A stretch of DNA of 64,000 nucleotides from contig NZ_PIZM01000010.1 in the NCBI RefSeq assembly GCF_002835465.1, positions 86,691-150,690 of the forward strand, written 5' to 3'. The position numbers were made by a program, and so were the translations under genes. This DNA is from Psychromonas sp. psych-6C06. GTDB taxonomy: Bacteria; Pseudomonadota; Gammaproteobacteria; Enterobacterales; Psychromonadaceae. The notes beneath the pieces were generated by a model. The model made no database searches, was not told where the DNA came from, and was given only the letters and a program-made list of their open reading frames with translations. Of the stretch, positions 47,864 through 56,821 are shown piece by piece (position 1 is the stretch's first letter; every line of letters begins with the position of its first letter).

Positions 47864-48858
47864 TGATCTCACAAGCGTTAGAAAAAAAATTATTACAGCT
47901 TAATAAAAGTGATGAAATAAACCACCTTGAACTCATCCAAGGAGTTTGGGGAGGATACGGGCAACTAATACGTGTTTCATTTTCTCAGGGTGTCCACAAA
48001 TCACTGGTTATTAAGCTTATCAATACACCTCAGCCCAACAGACACCCTAAGGGTTGGAATACTGCTATCTCCCATCAACGAAAATTAAACTCTTATCAAA
48101 TTGAATCTTATTGGTATCAGCATTATGCTAACAAGCTACAACAAACTGACTGTCGGGTACCTCGCTGTTTATGGATTGATCAATCTGAACGACAACAAGT
48201 ATTAGTGTTAGAAGATCTTAGTGTGGCAGGCTTCCCTCGTGTAAAAAAGCACTGTTCATTAACAGAGGCAAAAACTTGTTTGAGTTGGCTAGCGCAATTT
48301 CACGTAATACATTTACAAAAAAAACCAGCGGGGTTATGGCCAACAGGTAGCTATTGGCACTTAGCTACACGTCCAGACGAGTTGCATGTTTTACAGGACA
48401 AAGCACTTAAAAAAGCAGCTATTTCACTGGATCAATGCCTTGCACAAACACCATACCAAACCCTTATTCATGGTGATGCCAAACTAGCCAATTTCTGTTT
48501 CTCTGAAAATGGGGAGCAGGTAGCCGCTGTTGATTTTCAATATGTGGGCCAAGGTTGTGGCATGAAGGATGTGATTCTATTTATTAGTAGTGCCGTTATC
48601 CCAGAGCATTGTGCGCAATTAGCCCCTATTTTAGTGGATCATTATTTTGAAGCACTACAAAAAGCAACCGTCAATACAGAGTTTAATGGTCAACAATTAA
48701 CAGATGCTTGGCGGCCCCTGTATGCAATTGCATGGGCTGATTTTCAACGTTTTGTTAAAGGATGGTCTCCCAATCATTGGAAAATAAACGACTACACTGA
48801 AACGCTGACATTACAAGCACTCGATAGCTTAACTGAACTCAATAAATTGGAAGGCTGA
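47863..48858 (+). CDS. Aminoglycoside/choline kinase-like phosphotransferase
   Basis: A 331-residue protein kinase-like fold enzyme, closest to the EcKinase/APH superfamily. It shows IQGVWGGYGQLIRVSF at the glycine-loop position, LVLEDLSVAGFP, and the catalytic motif LIHGDAKLANFCF with the metal motif AAVDFQYVGQG, followed by GMKDVILFISS. The substrate cannot be told from sequence; relatives phosphorylate small alcohols. It is translationally coupled to vanZ and lies one base from the phosphatase-like gene. Confidence 0.8.
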   Translation: MISQALEKKLLQLNKSDEINHLELIQGVWGGYGQLIRVSFSQGVHKSLVIKLINTPQPNRHPKGWNTAISHQRKLNSYQIESYWYQHYANKLQQTDCRVPRCLWIDQSERQQVLVLEDLSVAGFPRVKKHCSLTEAKTCLSWLAQFHVIHLQKKPAGLWPTGSYWHLATRPDELHVLQDKALKKAAISLDQCLAQTPYQTLIHGDAKLANFCFSENGEQVAAVDFQYVGQGCGMKDVILFISSAVIPEHCAQLAPILVDHYFEALQKATVNTEFNGQQLTDAWRPLYAIAWADFQRFVKGWSPNHWKINDYTETLTLQALDSLTELNKLEG

Positions 48859-48859
48859 A

Positions 48860-49765
48860 ATGAACCTAACCTTCGAGCAGCTCAATCAGTTAAGTGATCT
48901 TGCATTAAGTGCAGTTTCATTAGCCGGTAAATACATCAAACAATATGATCGAAAACAGCTACACACTCAACATAAAAACTGTGGCAGTAGTATAAGCTCA
49001 CAAGTTGTAACCGAAGTCGATATGCAATGCCAAGCATTGCTCATCAAAACCTTGCAAGCGAGCTGTACACAATATGATATTGCTTTACTCAGTGAAGAAA
49101 ACTGCTCATATATGCCAATCAATGAACACCCTCGCTTAACTCAGCAAGCATTTTGGTGTATCGATCCTCTCGATGGTACTCTGCCTTTTATTGAAGGAAG
49201 AGATGGGTATGCAGTGTCAGTCGCATTAGTTTCTCAAGCAGGTAACCCAATTTTAAGTGCTATTTATCTCCCCGCTTCTGATACCAGCTATCAGATTAAG
49301 TTTAATCAACACCAAACAGCGCAAGTCTTAAAAAATGGCCAGCCATTTAAACCCAAAAGCAACGAACACAGACAATCATTACACCTATATTTCGATCAAA
49401 GCTTCTTAAACACTGTCGAGTACAAAAGGCTTTTGCAACAATTGACGGGGCTTTTACCAAAATTAGATTTATCAGACTTACAGGTGATAAGTGGGCATGG
49501 TGCAGTGGTTAATGCTTTAATGTCCCTAGAAAATTGCCCTGCCTGTTATATTAAATTACCCAAAGCGCATCAAGGAGGTGGTGCAATATGGGACTTTAGT
49601 GGTACAGCCTGCATTAGTCATACGCTTGAAGCTTGGGTCAGTGATATTAATGGTCAGCCGTTAACACTAAACCAACGTGATAGTTATTATATGAATGAAA
49701 AAGGAGTGTTATTTGCCTCTGATAACATTATCGGTGAAGCAGTGGTTAATTTGCTAAAAAATTAA
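48860..49765 (+). CDS. Inositol monophosphatase family protein (CysQ-like)
   Basis: A 301-residue Mg-dependent phosphatase-fold protein. The metal motifs are VVTEVDMQCQALL, LLSEEN and CIDPLDGTLPFIEGRDGYAVS; the final motif is GGGAIWDFSGTACI. This suits the IMPase/3'(2'),5'-bisphosphate nucleotidase group. The Asp-Pro-Leu-Asp-Gly-Thr core is complete, so it should be active. It follows the kinase-like gene by one base; a kinase and a phosphatase in the same operon suggest one metabolite, which is inference. Confidence 0.82.
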   Translation: MNLTFEQLNQLSDLALSAVSLAGKYIKQYDRKQLHTQHKNCGSSISSQVVTEVDMQCQALLIKTLQASCTQYDIALLSEENCSYMPINEHPRLTQQAFWCIDPLDGTLPFIEGRDGYAVSVALVSQAGNPILSAIYLPASDTSYQIKFNQHQTAQVLKNGQPFKPKSNEHRQSLHLYFDQSFLNTVEYKRLLQQLTGLLPKLDLSDLQVISGHGAVVNALMSLENCPACYIKLPKAHQGGGAIWDFSGTACISHTLEAWVSDINGQPLTLNQRDSYYMNEKGVLFASDNIIGEAVVNLLKN

Positions 49766-49786
49766 CCCACTACGAATTTTCAACAA

Positions 49787-51532
49787 TTAGCTCTCTGATT
49801 GATAAAAGTCTAAATCAAAAAGCTTGTCACGCACTTTCCAAAATCGCCCCTCTTTATGAGCGATAACAACATCAGGGTGACGTAATCGATGTTGATTTCG
49901 AATCACTTTCGTTGGCGCACTTTCGATAAAAGGTCGATGCCTATCAATTAAATGAGGCTGGATAAATTGTCGTAAAAACAATTTTTTTTGCGCGACAGTC
50001 GAAAGTTGCCAAACCTGTTTAATCTCTGAATTATCCTCAGAAAAATAACTAACGGTTAGTTGTAGCTTGTCGAAGCGATTTTTAGTGGCAACTAACTGCA
50101 TATCGACACATTTTAAAATCATGGCATCCTTTAAGTTCATCGCTTCACGCAATTTTTTATCCGGATCAACTAAGACATGATCGCAACCACCGCAACGCCG
50201 CGCTGCAATATCATTCGCTTCACCACATGACTCACAAATTTTAGCGCGAAAACGATAACCACAAATATCCCGGATACCATCTTCACCTAACTTGTAACCT
50301 TGACACTGTCTCCCGTAGTGTTCAATAACAAAACCAGCCGGATCTACCTTGGCCCAAAAGTTATTATTGAACTGGCAAGCAGGACAAGGAATAGTAACCA
50401 TCTCACTTTCACTATTGGGCTTAGGTTCGCCAAGCTCAGGCTGATAGAGATCATAACAATTACCAGCGAACTCCATCACCAAGCAATCCTTTTTACCCTC
50501 AGATAAACGAAGCCCTCGCCCGACAATTTGCTGATACAAGCTCAAAGAGGCCGTTGGACGTAAAATAGCAATCAAATCAACATGTGGCGCATCAAAGCCA
50601 GTCGTGAGCACCGAAACATTTACCAAATATTTTATCTGCTGATTTTTAAAAGCAGTAATGATTCGATCACGCTCATCAATCGGAGTATCTCCGATCACAA
50701 GAGATGCATTTTCGTCACTTAAGTAACTCATTATCTCGTGTGCATGGCTAACAGTTGAGGCAAAAATCATCACACCAAGGCGATCTTTTGCTTGTTCTAC
50801 CACCTGCTTTATCATTAAAGGTGTCGCTCGTTTCGCTTTCTGTATCACACCATCTAGATCCGACTCTTTATAATGCCCTGCTTTAGAGGGACTGATAGCA
50901 GAGAAGTCATAGCTTAATACCGCCATATCCATCAATTTAGGTGGCGTTAAAAAGCCTTCATCTAAAAGAAAACGAATTGGAAGATCAAAAATACAATCAC
51001 GAAAAAAGCGTTCCTCTGTAGATCGTACCTGTCCACGTGTATGATATTGATAAATCCAACCTAACCCTAAACGGTATGGTGTTGCCGTTAAACCAAGTAT
51101 TTTTAAAGTGCTGTTATTACTTTTCAGGTGTTTGATAACCCGCTGATAAGCACTATTTTCATCAAGGGGTACGCGATGGCATTCGTCAATCACCAATAAA
51201 CTAAACTGTTCAGTGAATTGCTCAAGGCTGTTTACAATCGATTGAACCGATGCAAAGACTACCTGTTGATCTGACTCTTTCCGCCCTAGGCCTGCAGAAA
51301 ATATGGAAGCGTTTAAATCGTAACTTTCATATTTTTTATGATTTTGTTCCACTAACTCTTTTACATGAGCCAACACTAACACCCGACCTCGTGCTAATCG
51401 AGCCAGCTCAGCAATAATAAGACTTTTACCTGCTCCAGTTGACAAAGCAAGCACCGCAGGTTCACTGCTTTTGCGAAAATAATGAAGTGTCGCGTTGACA
51501 CTGTCTTGTTGATAGGGACGCAGAGTATACAT
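49787..51532 (-). CDS. radD: RadD (YejH) superfamily 2 helicase
   Basis: A 581-residue DNA repair helicase (E. coli RadD has 586). Motif I is LALSTGAGKSLIIAEL, motif II is LLVIDECHRVP (DECH), and later motifs are GLTATPYRLG and QIVGRGLRLSEGKKD. C-terminal cysteines (PCPACQ; CGYRFRAKICESCGE; CGGCDH) likely bind zinc. It acts with RecA-dependent repair. It is divergent from the small gene at 51619, whose frame reaches this start codon. Confidence 0.9.
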   Translation of the reverse strand: MYTLRPYQQDSVNATLHYFRKSSEPAVLALSTGAGKSLIIAELARLARGRVLVLAHVKELVEQNHKKYESYDLNASIFSAGLGRKESDQQVVFASVQSIVNSLEQFTEQFSLLVIDECHRVPLDENSAYQRVIKHLKSNNSTLKILGLTATPYRLGLGWIYQYHTRGQVRSTEERFFRDCIFDLPIRFLLDEGFLTPPKLMDMAVLSYDFSAISPSKAGHYKESDLDGVIQKAKRATPLMIKQVVEQAKDRLGVMIFASTVSHAHEIMSYLSDENASLVIGDTPIDERDRIITAFKNQQIKYLVNVSVLTTGFDAPHVDLIAILRPTASLSLYQQIVGRGLRLSEGKKDCLVMEFAGNCYDLYQPELGEPKPNSESEMVTIPCPACQFNNNFWAKVDPAGFVIEHYGRQCQGYKLGEDGIRDICGYRFRAKICESCGEANDIAARRCGGCDHVLVDPDKKLREAMNLKDAMILKCVDMQLVATKNRFDKLQLTVSYFSEDNSEIKQVWQLSTVAQKKLFLRQFIQPHLIDRHRPFIESAPTKVIRNQHRLRHPDVVIAHKEGRFWKVRDKLFDLDFYQSES

Positions 51533-51618
51533 TGTTTTCCAAATGGAAGAATTTATTAGAACTATGGGTAAAAAATCGTAATAATGACGCTACCTATCCT
51601 AACCTAGGCATTAAGAAC

Positions 51619-51924
51619 ATGGCAAATATTACTAAAACAGAACTTATTCAACAACTTAACCTTTGGGGAGCAGAAAAAATTTCTGCAGAACAGTTACAAG
51701 ATTGGATGATCACTCATTATGATCCACCTGAAGTGGAAATTGGTATTGGTGAAACTGAATGGGTCGTAGAGGCGATGAACATTATTATGAATGAGTATGA
51801 ATTAGCAAAGCTTGAAAAATTTAAACCTGAAGGCTACCAATATGCATTAGCCTTTTTAGAAAGCGATCAAGATACTTTTTATCAACGTAAACATGCTTTT
51901 GTACACGATGGATTTTCTGATTAA
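51619..51924 (+). CDS. Hypothetical small acidic protein
   Basis: A 101-residue protein with ATG at 51619 (MANITKTELIQQLNLWG); an upstream in-frame start at 51532 would overlap radD and seems less likely. It contains ISAEQLQDWMITHYDPPEVEIG and a helical end. I do not recognise the family. Net charge is negative and there is no signal peptide. It is divergent from radD and has no operon partner. Confidence 0.65.
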   Translation: MANITKTELIQQLNLWGAEKISAEQLQDWMITHYDPPEVEIGIGETEWVVEAMNIIMNEYELAKLEKFKPEGYQYALAFLESDQDTFYQRKHAFVHDGFSD

Positions 51925-51953
51925 GTCCTTATCAATTAATAATGCGCAGTAAC

Positions 51954-52024
51954 TAATACCAAACGAAGTAAATAAATGATCTATTTTACTGGCTAAAATA
52001 ACTTATCTCTGCGTTAAACTTTCG
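51954..52024. repeat. Dispersed intergenic repeat, copy 2
   Basis: This stretch aligns with 18504-18575 over its full length (shared cores TGATCTATTTTACTG and ACTTTCG, with about one difference in six). It lies between the small gene at 51619 and the LapD-type gene. Beyond its right end the two copies diverge. Confidence 0.7.
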
Positions 52025-52150
52025 TGAAATGAACAAGCATTTACGTAAAAATTTTCTTTAATTAAGTCGTTTTTTCTGAGCAAAATTTAGAATAAAACTA
52101 AACTCGATTGTTATTAAACAGCGCGCATTAATTGCATTTTTACAAAATCA

Positions 52151-54085
52151 CTATGCTATATCGATAGGTGGCATAATATAACCTTGGTAGCCATCTGCTC
52201 TCAAAGATTTAATGGTTTGCAGATGCGCTTCATCTTCAATACCGGTAATGATAACTTTAATGCTTAATCCTCTGGCAATATTGACTAATGCTCGGCAAAG
52301 CTCTAAATTTTGCTTATTCTCGTGTTGATCTTCATTATTATAGCAAGAGAGTGACATATCTAGTTTGATATAATTTGGTTTGATTTGCTGCAAATAAGTG
52401 AGTGCCCCCATCTGCCTTCCACAATTATCGACACCAAATTGTGCACCCGCTTGGGTAATAATATCGCAAAGATGTAAAGCCGATGCTAGGTTCTGAGTGA
52501 TCCCTCCTTCAGAAATTTCAAAATGTAATTTTTCTGGGGAATCTATTTCTGCTAAAAACGACACCAACCATTGATGAAAATCTGAATTAGTCACACTTTC
52601 ACGTGATAAATTTACTGCAATAGGCTCACTGTGCAACGATAATAAATTATCTTTATAAATGGTTTCTAATAAACACCTATCGAGTCTATGCCCAAGTGAT
52701 AAACGTTCAATATAGGGAATAAACTCACCTGCTCTCACGACTTTGCCTGCGATCTCTAAACGACAATAGATCTCTCGATGCAACACTTTATTATTTTGAC
52801 AAGTTTGAATAGGCTGCCATTGAAAGAGAAATTGATTGTCATGGATAGCGGTTAGTAACTGTTCTCGCCACGCCTCACGGCTAAGCTCTTGCTGTCCTTC
52901 AACATAGAACCAATGGCTTATTTTATCTTCATTGAGGGCTTTTTGAAGCGCATTATCAGCCTGTGATAATAACTCTACACGGCTTACCCCTAAACGGCGC
53001 TCACTGACCCCAATTGCAAAACGCTGGTTGGGTTCACAGCCTGCGTTTAACATCTCTTGATTGATTAATCGAATAAGAGATTGTAAATACTCTGTTATTT
53101 GCTCTTTCTCTGCTTTACGAATTAAAAATGCAAACTCTGTATTTGCGATTCGGGCAACTAATGCGTCACAAGACTTAGATAGATCTTCATTAAATTTTTG
53201 TGCTAAAACTTGAATTGCTTGATCGCGCATTTGATAGCCATACTTACTATGGATATCATCCAACCAATTTAAATCAGCCAACAAAAGGGCACCAAATCCC
53301 GGTTCATTTAACCAACTATTGAGTTGCCCTGTAAAATATAAACGATTGGGTAATTGTGAAACATGATCACACAAGGTTTCATGTTTGAGATTATCAACCT
53401 CTTCATCTAATGCAGTGAAAACTTGTTTTAGTTGTCCTGACATTGAATTAATTGCCACCACGACCGCTTTCAACTCAGTGGTACTAGGTAAAACCATATC
53501 TGGATTAAATTTTCGCTTAGATACATCTTGAGCATGCTGCACAACCTCATGTAAAGGTGTCAAAATACGGGCTAAACGCCAGCGTAATAACATGATAGAT
53601 ATTAGAAATAACGCAGCTAACACCATCAAGGTATCGTTCATGATACGCCATAATTCAAGGTAACCAATTGCTGGATTGGATTCCACTCTAAGGGTGGCGA
53701 GTTGTAACCAGCCAGAAGTAATGGTGACCTCTTTACTTTGCGCCTCAAAAAGATTTAATTCGACAAACCATTGCGGTACTTTTTGAATACTAATGCCATT
53801 GTTCCATTGCTGTTGTTTTTGGTCTGCAAGCCACGTCAAACTCACTTGTTTGTAAAATCCTCCCTCAAAAATCACATTTACTAGGGTATCAACGGTGGCT
53901 TCATCACCAGTCTCTAGATGAGGTTTCAACATTAAACTTAATGAAGTCACCGTATTATTTAAATCCGAGTCCATCTGATTGACCATAAATGCTTTGGTCT
54001 CAGTAAATTGAAAATAGACTAAGCTCGACATCACTAATAAAAACAGTGCAAATAACAGTGAATTTATCTGATTAAAAAGGGTCAT
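52151..54085 (-). CDS. lapD: LapD-type c-di-GMP receptor (degenerate GGDEF-EAL)
   Basis: A 644-residue inner-membrane protein. An N-terminal LapD/MoxY-type periplasmic domain (FTETKAFMVNQMDSDLNNTVTSLSLML) lies between helices near 7-25 and 150-170. HAMP follows, then a GGDEF domain whose signature is replaced (ANTEFAFLI) and an EAL domain with REIYCRL in place of EAL and VDNCGRQ in place of DDFGTG. Both domains should be catalytically inactive but may bind c-di-GMP, as in LapD/BpfD. It controls the LapG-type protease encoded just upstream (transcription minus strand). It is the last gene of the adhesin cluster. Confidence 0.9.
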   Translation of the reverse strand: MTLFNQINSLLFALFLLVMSSLVYFQFTETKAFMVNQMDSDLNNTVTSLSLMLKPHLETGDEATVDTLVNVIFEGGFYKQVSLTWLADQKQQQWNNGISIQKVPQWFVELNLFEAQSKEVTITSGWLQLATLRVESNPAIGYLELWRIMNDTLMVLAALFLISIMLLRWRLARILTPLHEVVQHAQDVSKRKFNPDMVLPSTTELKAVVVAINSMSGQLKQVFTALDEEVDNLKHETLCDHVSQLPNRLYFTGQLNSWLNEPGFGALLLADLNWLDDIHSKYGYQMRDQAIQVLAQKFNEDLSKSCDALVARIANTEFAFLIRKAEKEQITEYLQSLIRLINQEMLNAGCEPNQRFAIGVSERRLGVSRVELLSQADNALQKALNEDKISHWFYVEGQQELSREAWREQLLTAIHDNQFLFQWQPIQTCQNNKVLHREIYCRLEIAGKVVRAGEFIPYIERLSLGHRLDRCLLETIYKDNLLSLHSEPIAVNLSRESVTNSDFHQWLVSFLAEIDSPEKLHFEISEGGITQNLASALHLCDIITQAGAQFGVDNCGRQMGALTYLQQIKPNYIKLDMSLSCYNNEDQHENKQNLELCRALVNIARGLSIKVIITGIEDEAHLQTIKSLRADGYQGYIMPPIDIA

Positions 54086-54088
54086 TTT

Positions 54089-54787
54089 TTACTCCATTCT
54101 CAATTTAGGTTGTTTGAGGTTTGAGACCCCCATACGTTGATTTAGATCTGTCCACTGTTTTAGCCGATCTGATTTGCCAGCAAGTACGCCTTGTCCTTTA
54201 CTCTTATTCAACCAAAGCTGTTTACCATTAAAACTATATACTGGTATCAGATCCTTACGCTTCGTTGCGAGTTTTATTCTGCCATCAATATTATCGAGGA
54301 TAAGTGGAATTGAAGCGGGTGTCTCATAATAAGCAACGACCATATGGTACTGGTTTAAAGTGACCGCCTTGACCATGGTGATACGCATTTTTTCATCCGC
54401 TATCCCTAACTCAAGTAGAGTGAAGTATTTAGCAATAGCAAAATCTTCACAATCGCCACCATTCACTCCAATAAACTCGAGTGGGGTCGCCCAATAATTA
54501 CTCACCCCCCATAACTTAATATCATCTACAAAGCGTAATAGATTAAAAAAGTGATTTACTTGTTTTAACTTCTCTTTCTCTTCTAGTTGATACGATTTAT
54601 CCATTAAGCGGAACCAGGCAGTTCCTCGTTTACCTGCCCGATCACCATAATTTTTAGTAAGTGCATTAACAATTTTTGATTCGTTGAGCCTACCCAGCTT
54701 TTGCGCATGTAATACAGAGAATGAAACGAGTAATAAACTACTCAATATCACTACCTGCAACTTAGGCAAAATCGATGAGTTTCTCAA
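54089..54787 (-). CDS. lapG: LapG-type periplasmic cysteine protease
   Basis: A 232-residue transglutaminase-like cysteine peptidase (BTLCP). The N-terminus is a signal peptide (IILSS-type hydrophobic stretch, residues 12-28). The catalytic triad is Cys113 (GGDCEDFAIAK), His148 (YHMVVAYY) and Asp165 (LDNIDGRI). The family cuts the adhesin's N-terminal retention module when c-di-GMP is low and LapD lets go of it. It is 3 bases from lapD. Confidence 0.92.
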   Translation of the reverse strand: MRNSSILPKLQVVILSSLLLVSFSVLHAQKLGRLNESKIVNALTKNYGDRAGKRGTAWFRLMDKSYQLEEKEKLKQVNHFFNLLRFVDDIKLWGVSNYWATPLEFIGVNGGDCEDFAIAKYFTLLELGIADEKMRITMVKAVTLNQYHMVVAYYETPASIPLILDNIDGRIKLATKRKDLIPVYSFNGKQLWLNKSKGQGVLAGKSDRLKQWTDLNQRMGVSNLKQPKLRME

Positions 54788-54795
54788 AATATTAA

Positions 54796-55398
54796 CTACT
54801 CCACTTCGTTATCAACACTATAAATAGTCCATTTCATATCGATCAGGTTTTTATCGCTACTAATTTCAGCTACGATACGACGATTTCGCGCATGGATGTA
54901 TTCATCATCACCCTCTAACAATAGTTTATCAAATCCATAACCTACAGCAGTGATTCGAGCGCTATCTATCCCGTACTTCTGCGTTAGTATTTCCTTAATC
55001 GCATTAGCTCTATTTTGTGATAAACGTTTATTCAGTGATGCCTTACCACGTATACTAGTATGCCCCTCAATAGTGACAATCGCTTGTGGAAACTCCTGCA
55101 TAAATTGAGCAAGTTGCTCAATCTCGGGGAAGTATTGTGCTTTTACTTCATAGGAATTAGTATCAAAGTTGACTTCCAATTTGCGACGAACTGTTTCTAC
55201 GGTTTGCGTGCCACAACCTTGGTTATTAACCAGCGCACCTGAATAAGTATCAGGACACTCATCTCGTGCTAAAATGATCCCGTCACCTTCCGTGTCGGTT
55301 AAATCATATTTTTGAACGGTAGGTTGTTCTGTCATATCAACGATATGCGTTGAACAAGCCGTTAATAACAGTACAGATAATAAAGTTAAAAATTTCAC
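54796..55398 (-). CDS. OmpA-like lipoprotein
   Basis: A 200-residue outer-membrane lipoprotein. The lipobox is LLTAC (cleavage before Cys15). A thrombospondin type 3-like calcium motif (DTEGDGIILARDECPDTYSG) follows, then a C-terminal OmpA peptidoglycan-binding domain (VNFDTNSYEVKAQYFPEI, TIEGHTSIRGKASLNKRLSQNRA). A gene of this type occurs in the Shewanella bpf operon. It overlaps the TolC-like gene by four bases. Confidence 0.88.
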   Translation of the reverse strand: MKFLTLLSVLLLTACSTHIVDMTEQPTVQKYDLTDTEGDGIILARDECPDTYSGALVNNQGCGTQTVETVRRKLEVNFDTNSYEVKAQYFPEIEQLAQFMQEFPQAIVTIEGHTSIRGKASLNKRLSQNRANAIKEILTQKYGIDSARITAVGYGFDKLLLEGDDEYIHARNRRIVAEISSDKNLIDMKWTIYSVDNEVE

Positions 55399-56795
55399 TG
55401 CGTAACGCCTCCATCAAACTGCTGTTCGCCTAACCAGCTGCTAGGGCGTGTCACACGAAGGGCTTGTACAAGTAACCCCATTGCATGCAAAATTCGGTAT
55501 TGTGCAGATATTTCAGTAAACTCTGCATCTAAAAAGTCTCGACGTGCTTGATAAAGTTCATTTTCAGTATCCAGCAAATCTAATAAACTGCGTTGACCAA
55601 TTTTGAACTGCTCTTTGTAATCAGACTGGGTATCTTTAGAAGCGATTACATGCATTTTAATGTATTTCTTTTGTAAATTGAGTTGCTCAAACGCATTCCA
55701 TGAAAGAATAAAACCTTCACTTACTTGACGATGCACATTTCGATTAAGCTCAGTTGCTTCACTCATTTTATAGGCAGTTTCCTTCGCGTAAGCGTTATCT
55801 TTACCACCTGAAAATAGATTGTACGAGACTCGTAACATCGCAATCACTTCATTATTATCACCACCAACATCAACATTGCCATTGATACCATTTTCACCAT
55901 CAATGTTGTCGTTCATATTGGCATTTACATCAATCCAAACTTTAGGGTAATAGTTTGAATTAGCAGTGCTATGTTGCGCTTTAGCTGCTTGAATATCATT
56001 AGCTGCGGCTTTAATAATCGGATGATTTTCAAGTGCCATTTCGATACCTTGCTGCTCGGTTTCTGGCAATAATGAAGCATCAGGATAGGGGATCACTAAG
56101 TTTTCTGGTTTTTGCTCAATAACACGATAAAAAGTAACTTTGCTATCTAAAAAATTATTTTTCGCTGCAATCAAATTAGAATGTGCTTTAGCAAGACGGC
56201 CATTAATTTGCGATAGATCCGCTGAACTACCAAAACCTGAGTCTGTACGTTGCTTTATCTGCTCATAAATTTCTTCATGGGCTGCTAAGTTTTTTTCTGA
56301 CAGTGCGACCAGTTTTTCAGCTTTAATCAAGTTAAGATAAACTTTACTCACCTCTAACGCTAAATCTTCTGCCATACCATATAAACGCCATTGCTCAGCA
56401 CTGGTCGCATAGCTTGTTCTATCTACTTCGCTGCTCGTGTGAAAACCACTGAATAGTTCTTGTTTTAAATTAAGCCCAATCTCTCGGCGTGTTAACTCCT
56501 CAGTATCATCATCACCGTTTAGTCCAGAACGACGCGTACCGGGACTGTCTGTATATTCATAACCGATACCAGCAGTAGCATCAAGTGTTGGCCAATATCC
56601 AGCTTCAGCCTGCTCAACTTGTTTTTCACTGACTTTGAAACGGGTATACGCCGCACGTAATTCAGGATGAGTGTCAAAAGTAAAGGCGACTGCTTGTTCA
56701 AGCGATTGACTATTTGCCAGCGAAGGTAACAACATTACGCTACACAGTAACCCGATTGTCCCTTTTTTTACTAAACTGAAACGTTGCTGTTTCAT
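55395..56795 (-). CDS. TolC-family outer membrane channel (LapE/AggA-like)
   Basis: A 466-residue outer-membrane efflux protein. I choose ATG 56795 (MKQQRFSLVKKG) because GGAG lies 7 bases upstream; an in-frame ATG at 56819 is poorer. Signal peptide is about 1-30. The two TolC repeats are visible through SLEQAVAFTFDTHPELRAA and the helical segment EQFKIGQRSLLDLLDTENELYQARRDF. It should serve as the outer-membrane channel for the RTX adhesin secreted by the adjacent ABC transporter. It overlaps the lipoprotein gene by four bases. Confidence 0.9.
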   Translation of the reverse strand: MKQQRFSLVKKGTIGLLCSVMLLPSLANSQSLEQAVAFTFDTHPELRAAYTRFKVSEKQVEQAEAGYWPTLDATAGIGYEYTDSPGTRRSGLNGDDDTEELTRREIGLNLKQELFSGFHTSSEVDRTSYATSAEQWRLYGMAEDLALEVSKVYLNLIKAEKLVALSEKNLAAHEEIYEQIKQRTDSGFGSSADLSQINGRLAKAHSNLIAAKNNFLDSKVTFYRVIEQKPENLVIPYPDASLLPETEQQGIEMALENHPIIKAAANDIQAAKAQHSTANSNYYPKVWIDVNANMNDNIDGENGINGNVDVGGDNNEVIAMLRVSYNLFSGGKDNAYAKETAYKMSEATELNRNVHRQVSEGFILSWNAFEQLNLQKKYIKMHVIASKDTQSDYKEQFKIGQRSLLDLLDTENELYQARRDFLDAEFTEISAQYRILHAMGLLVQALRVTRPSSWLGEQQFDGGVTQ

Positions 56796-56821
56796 ACTAA
56801 CTCCATGTTTATAGTCCATTG

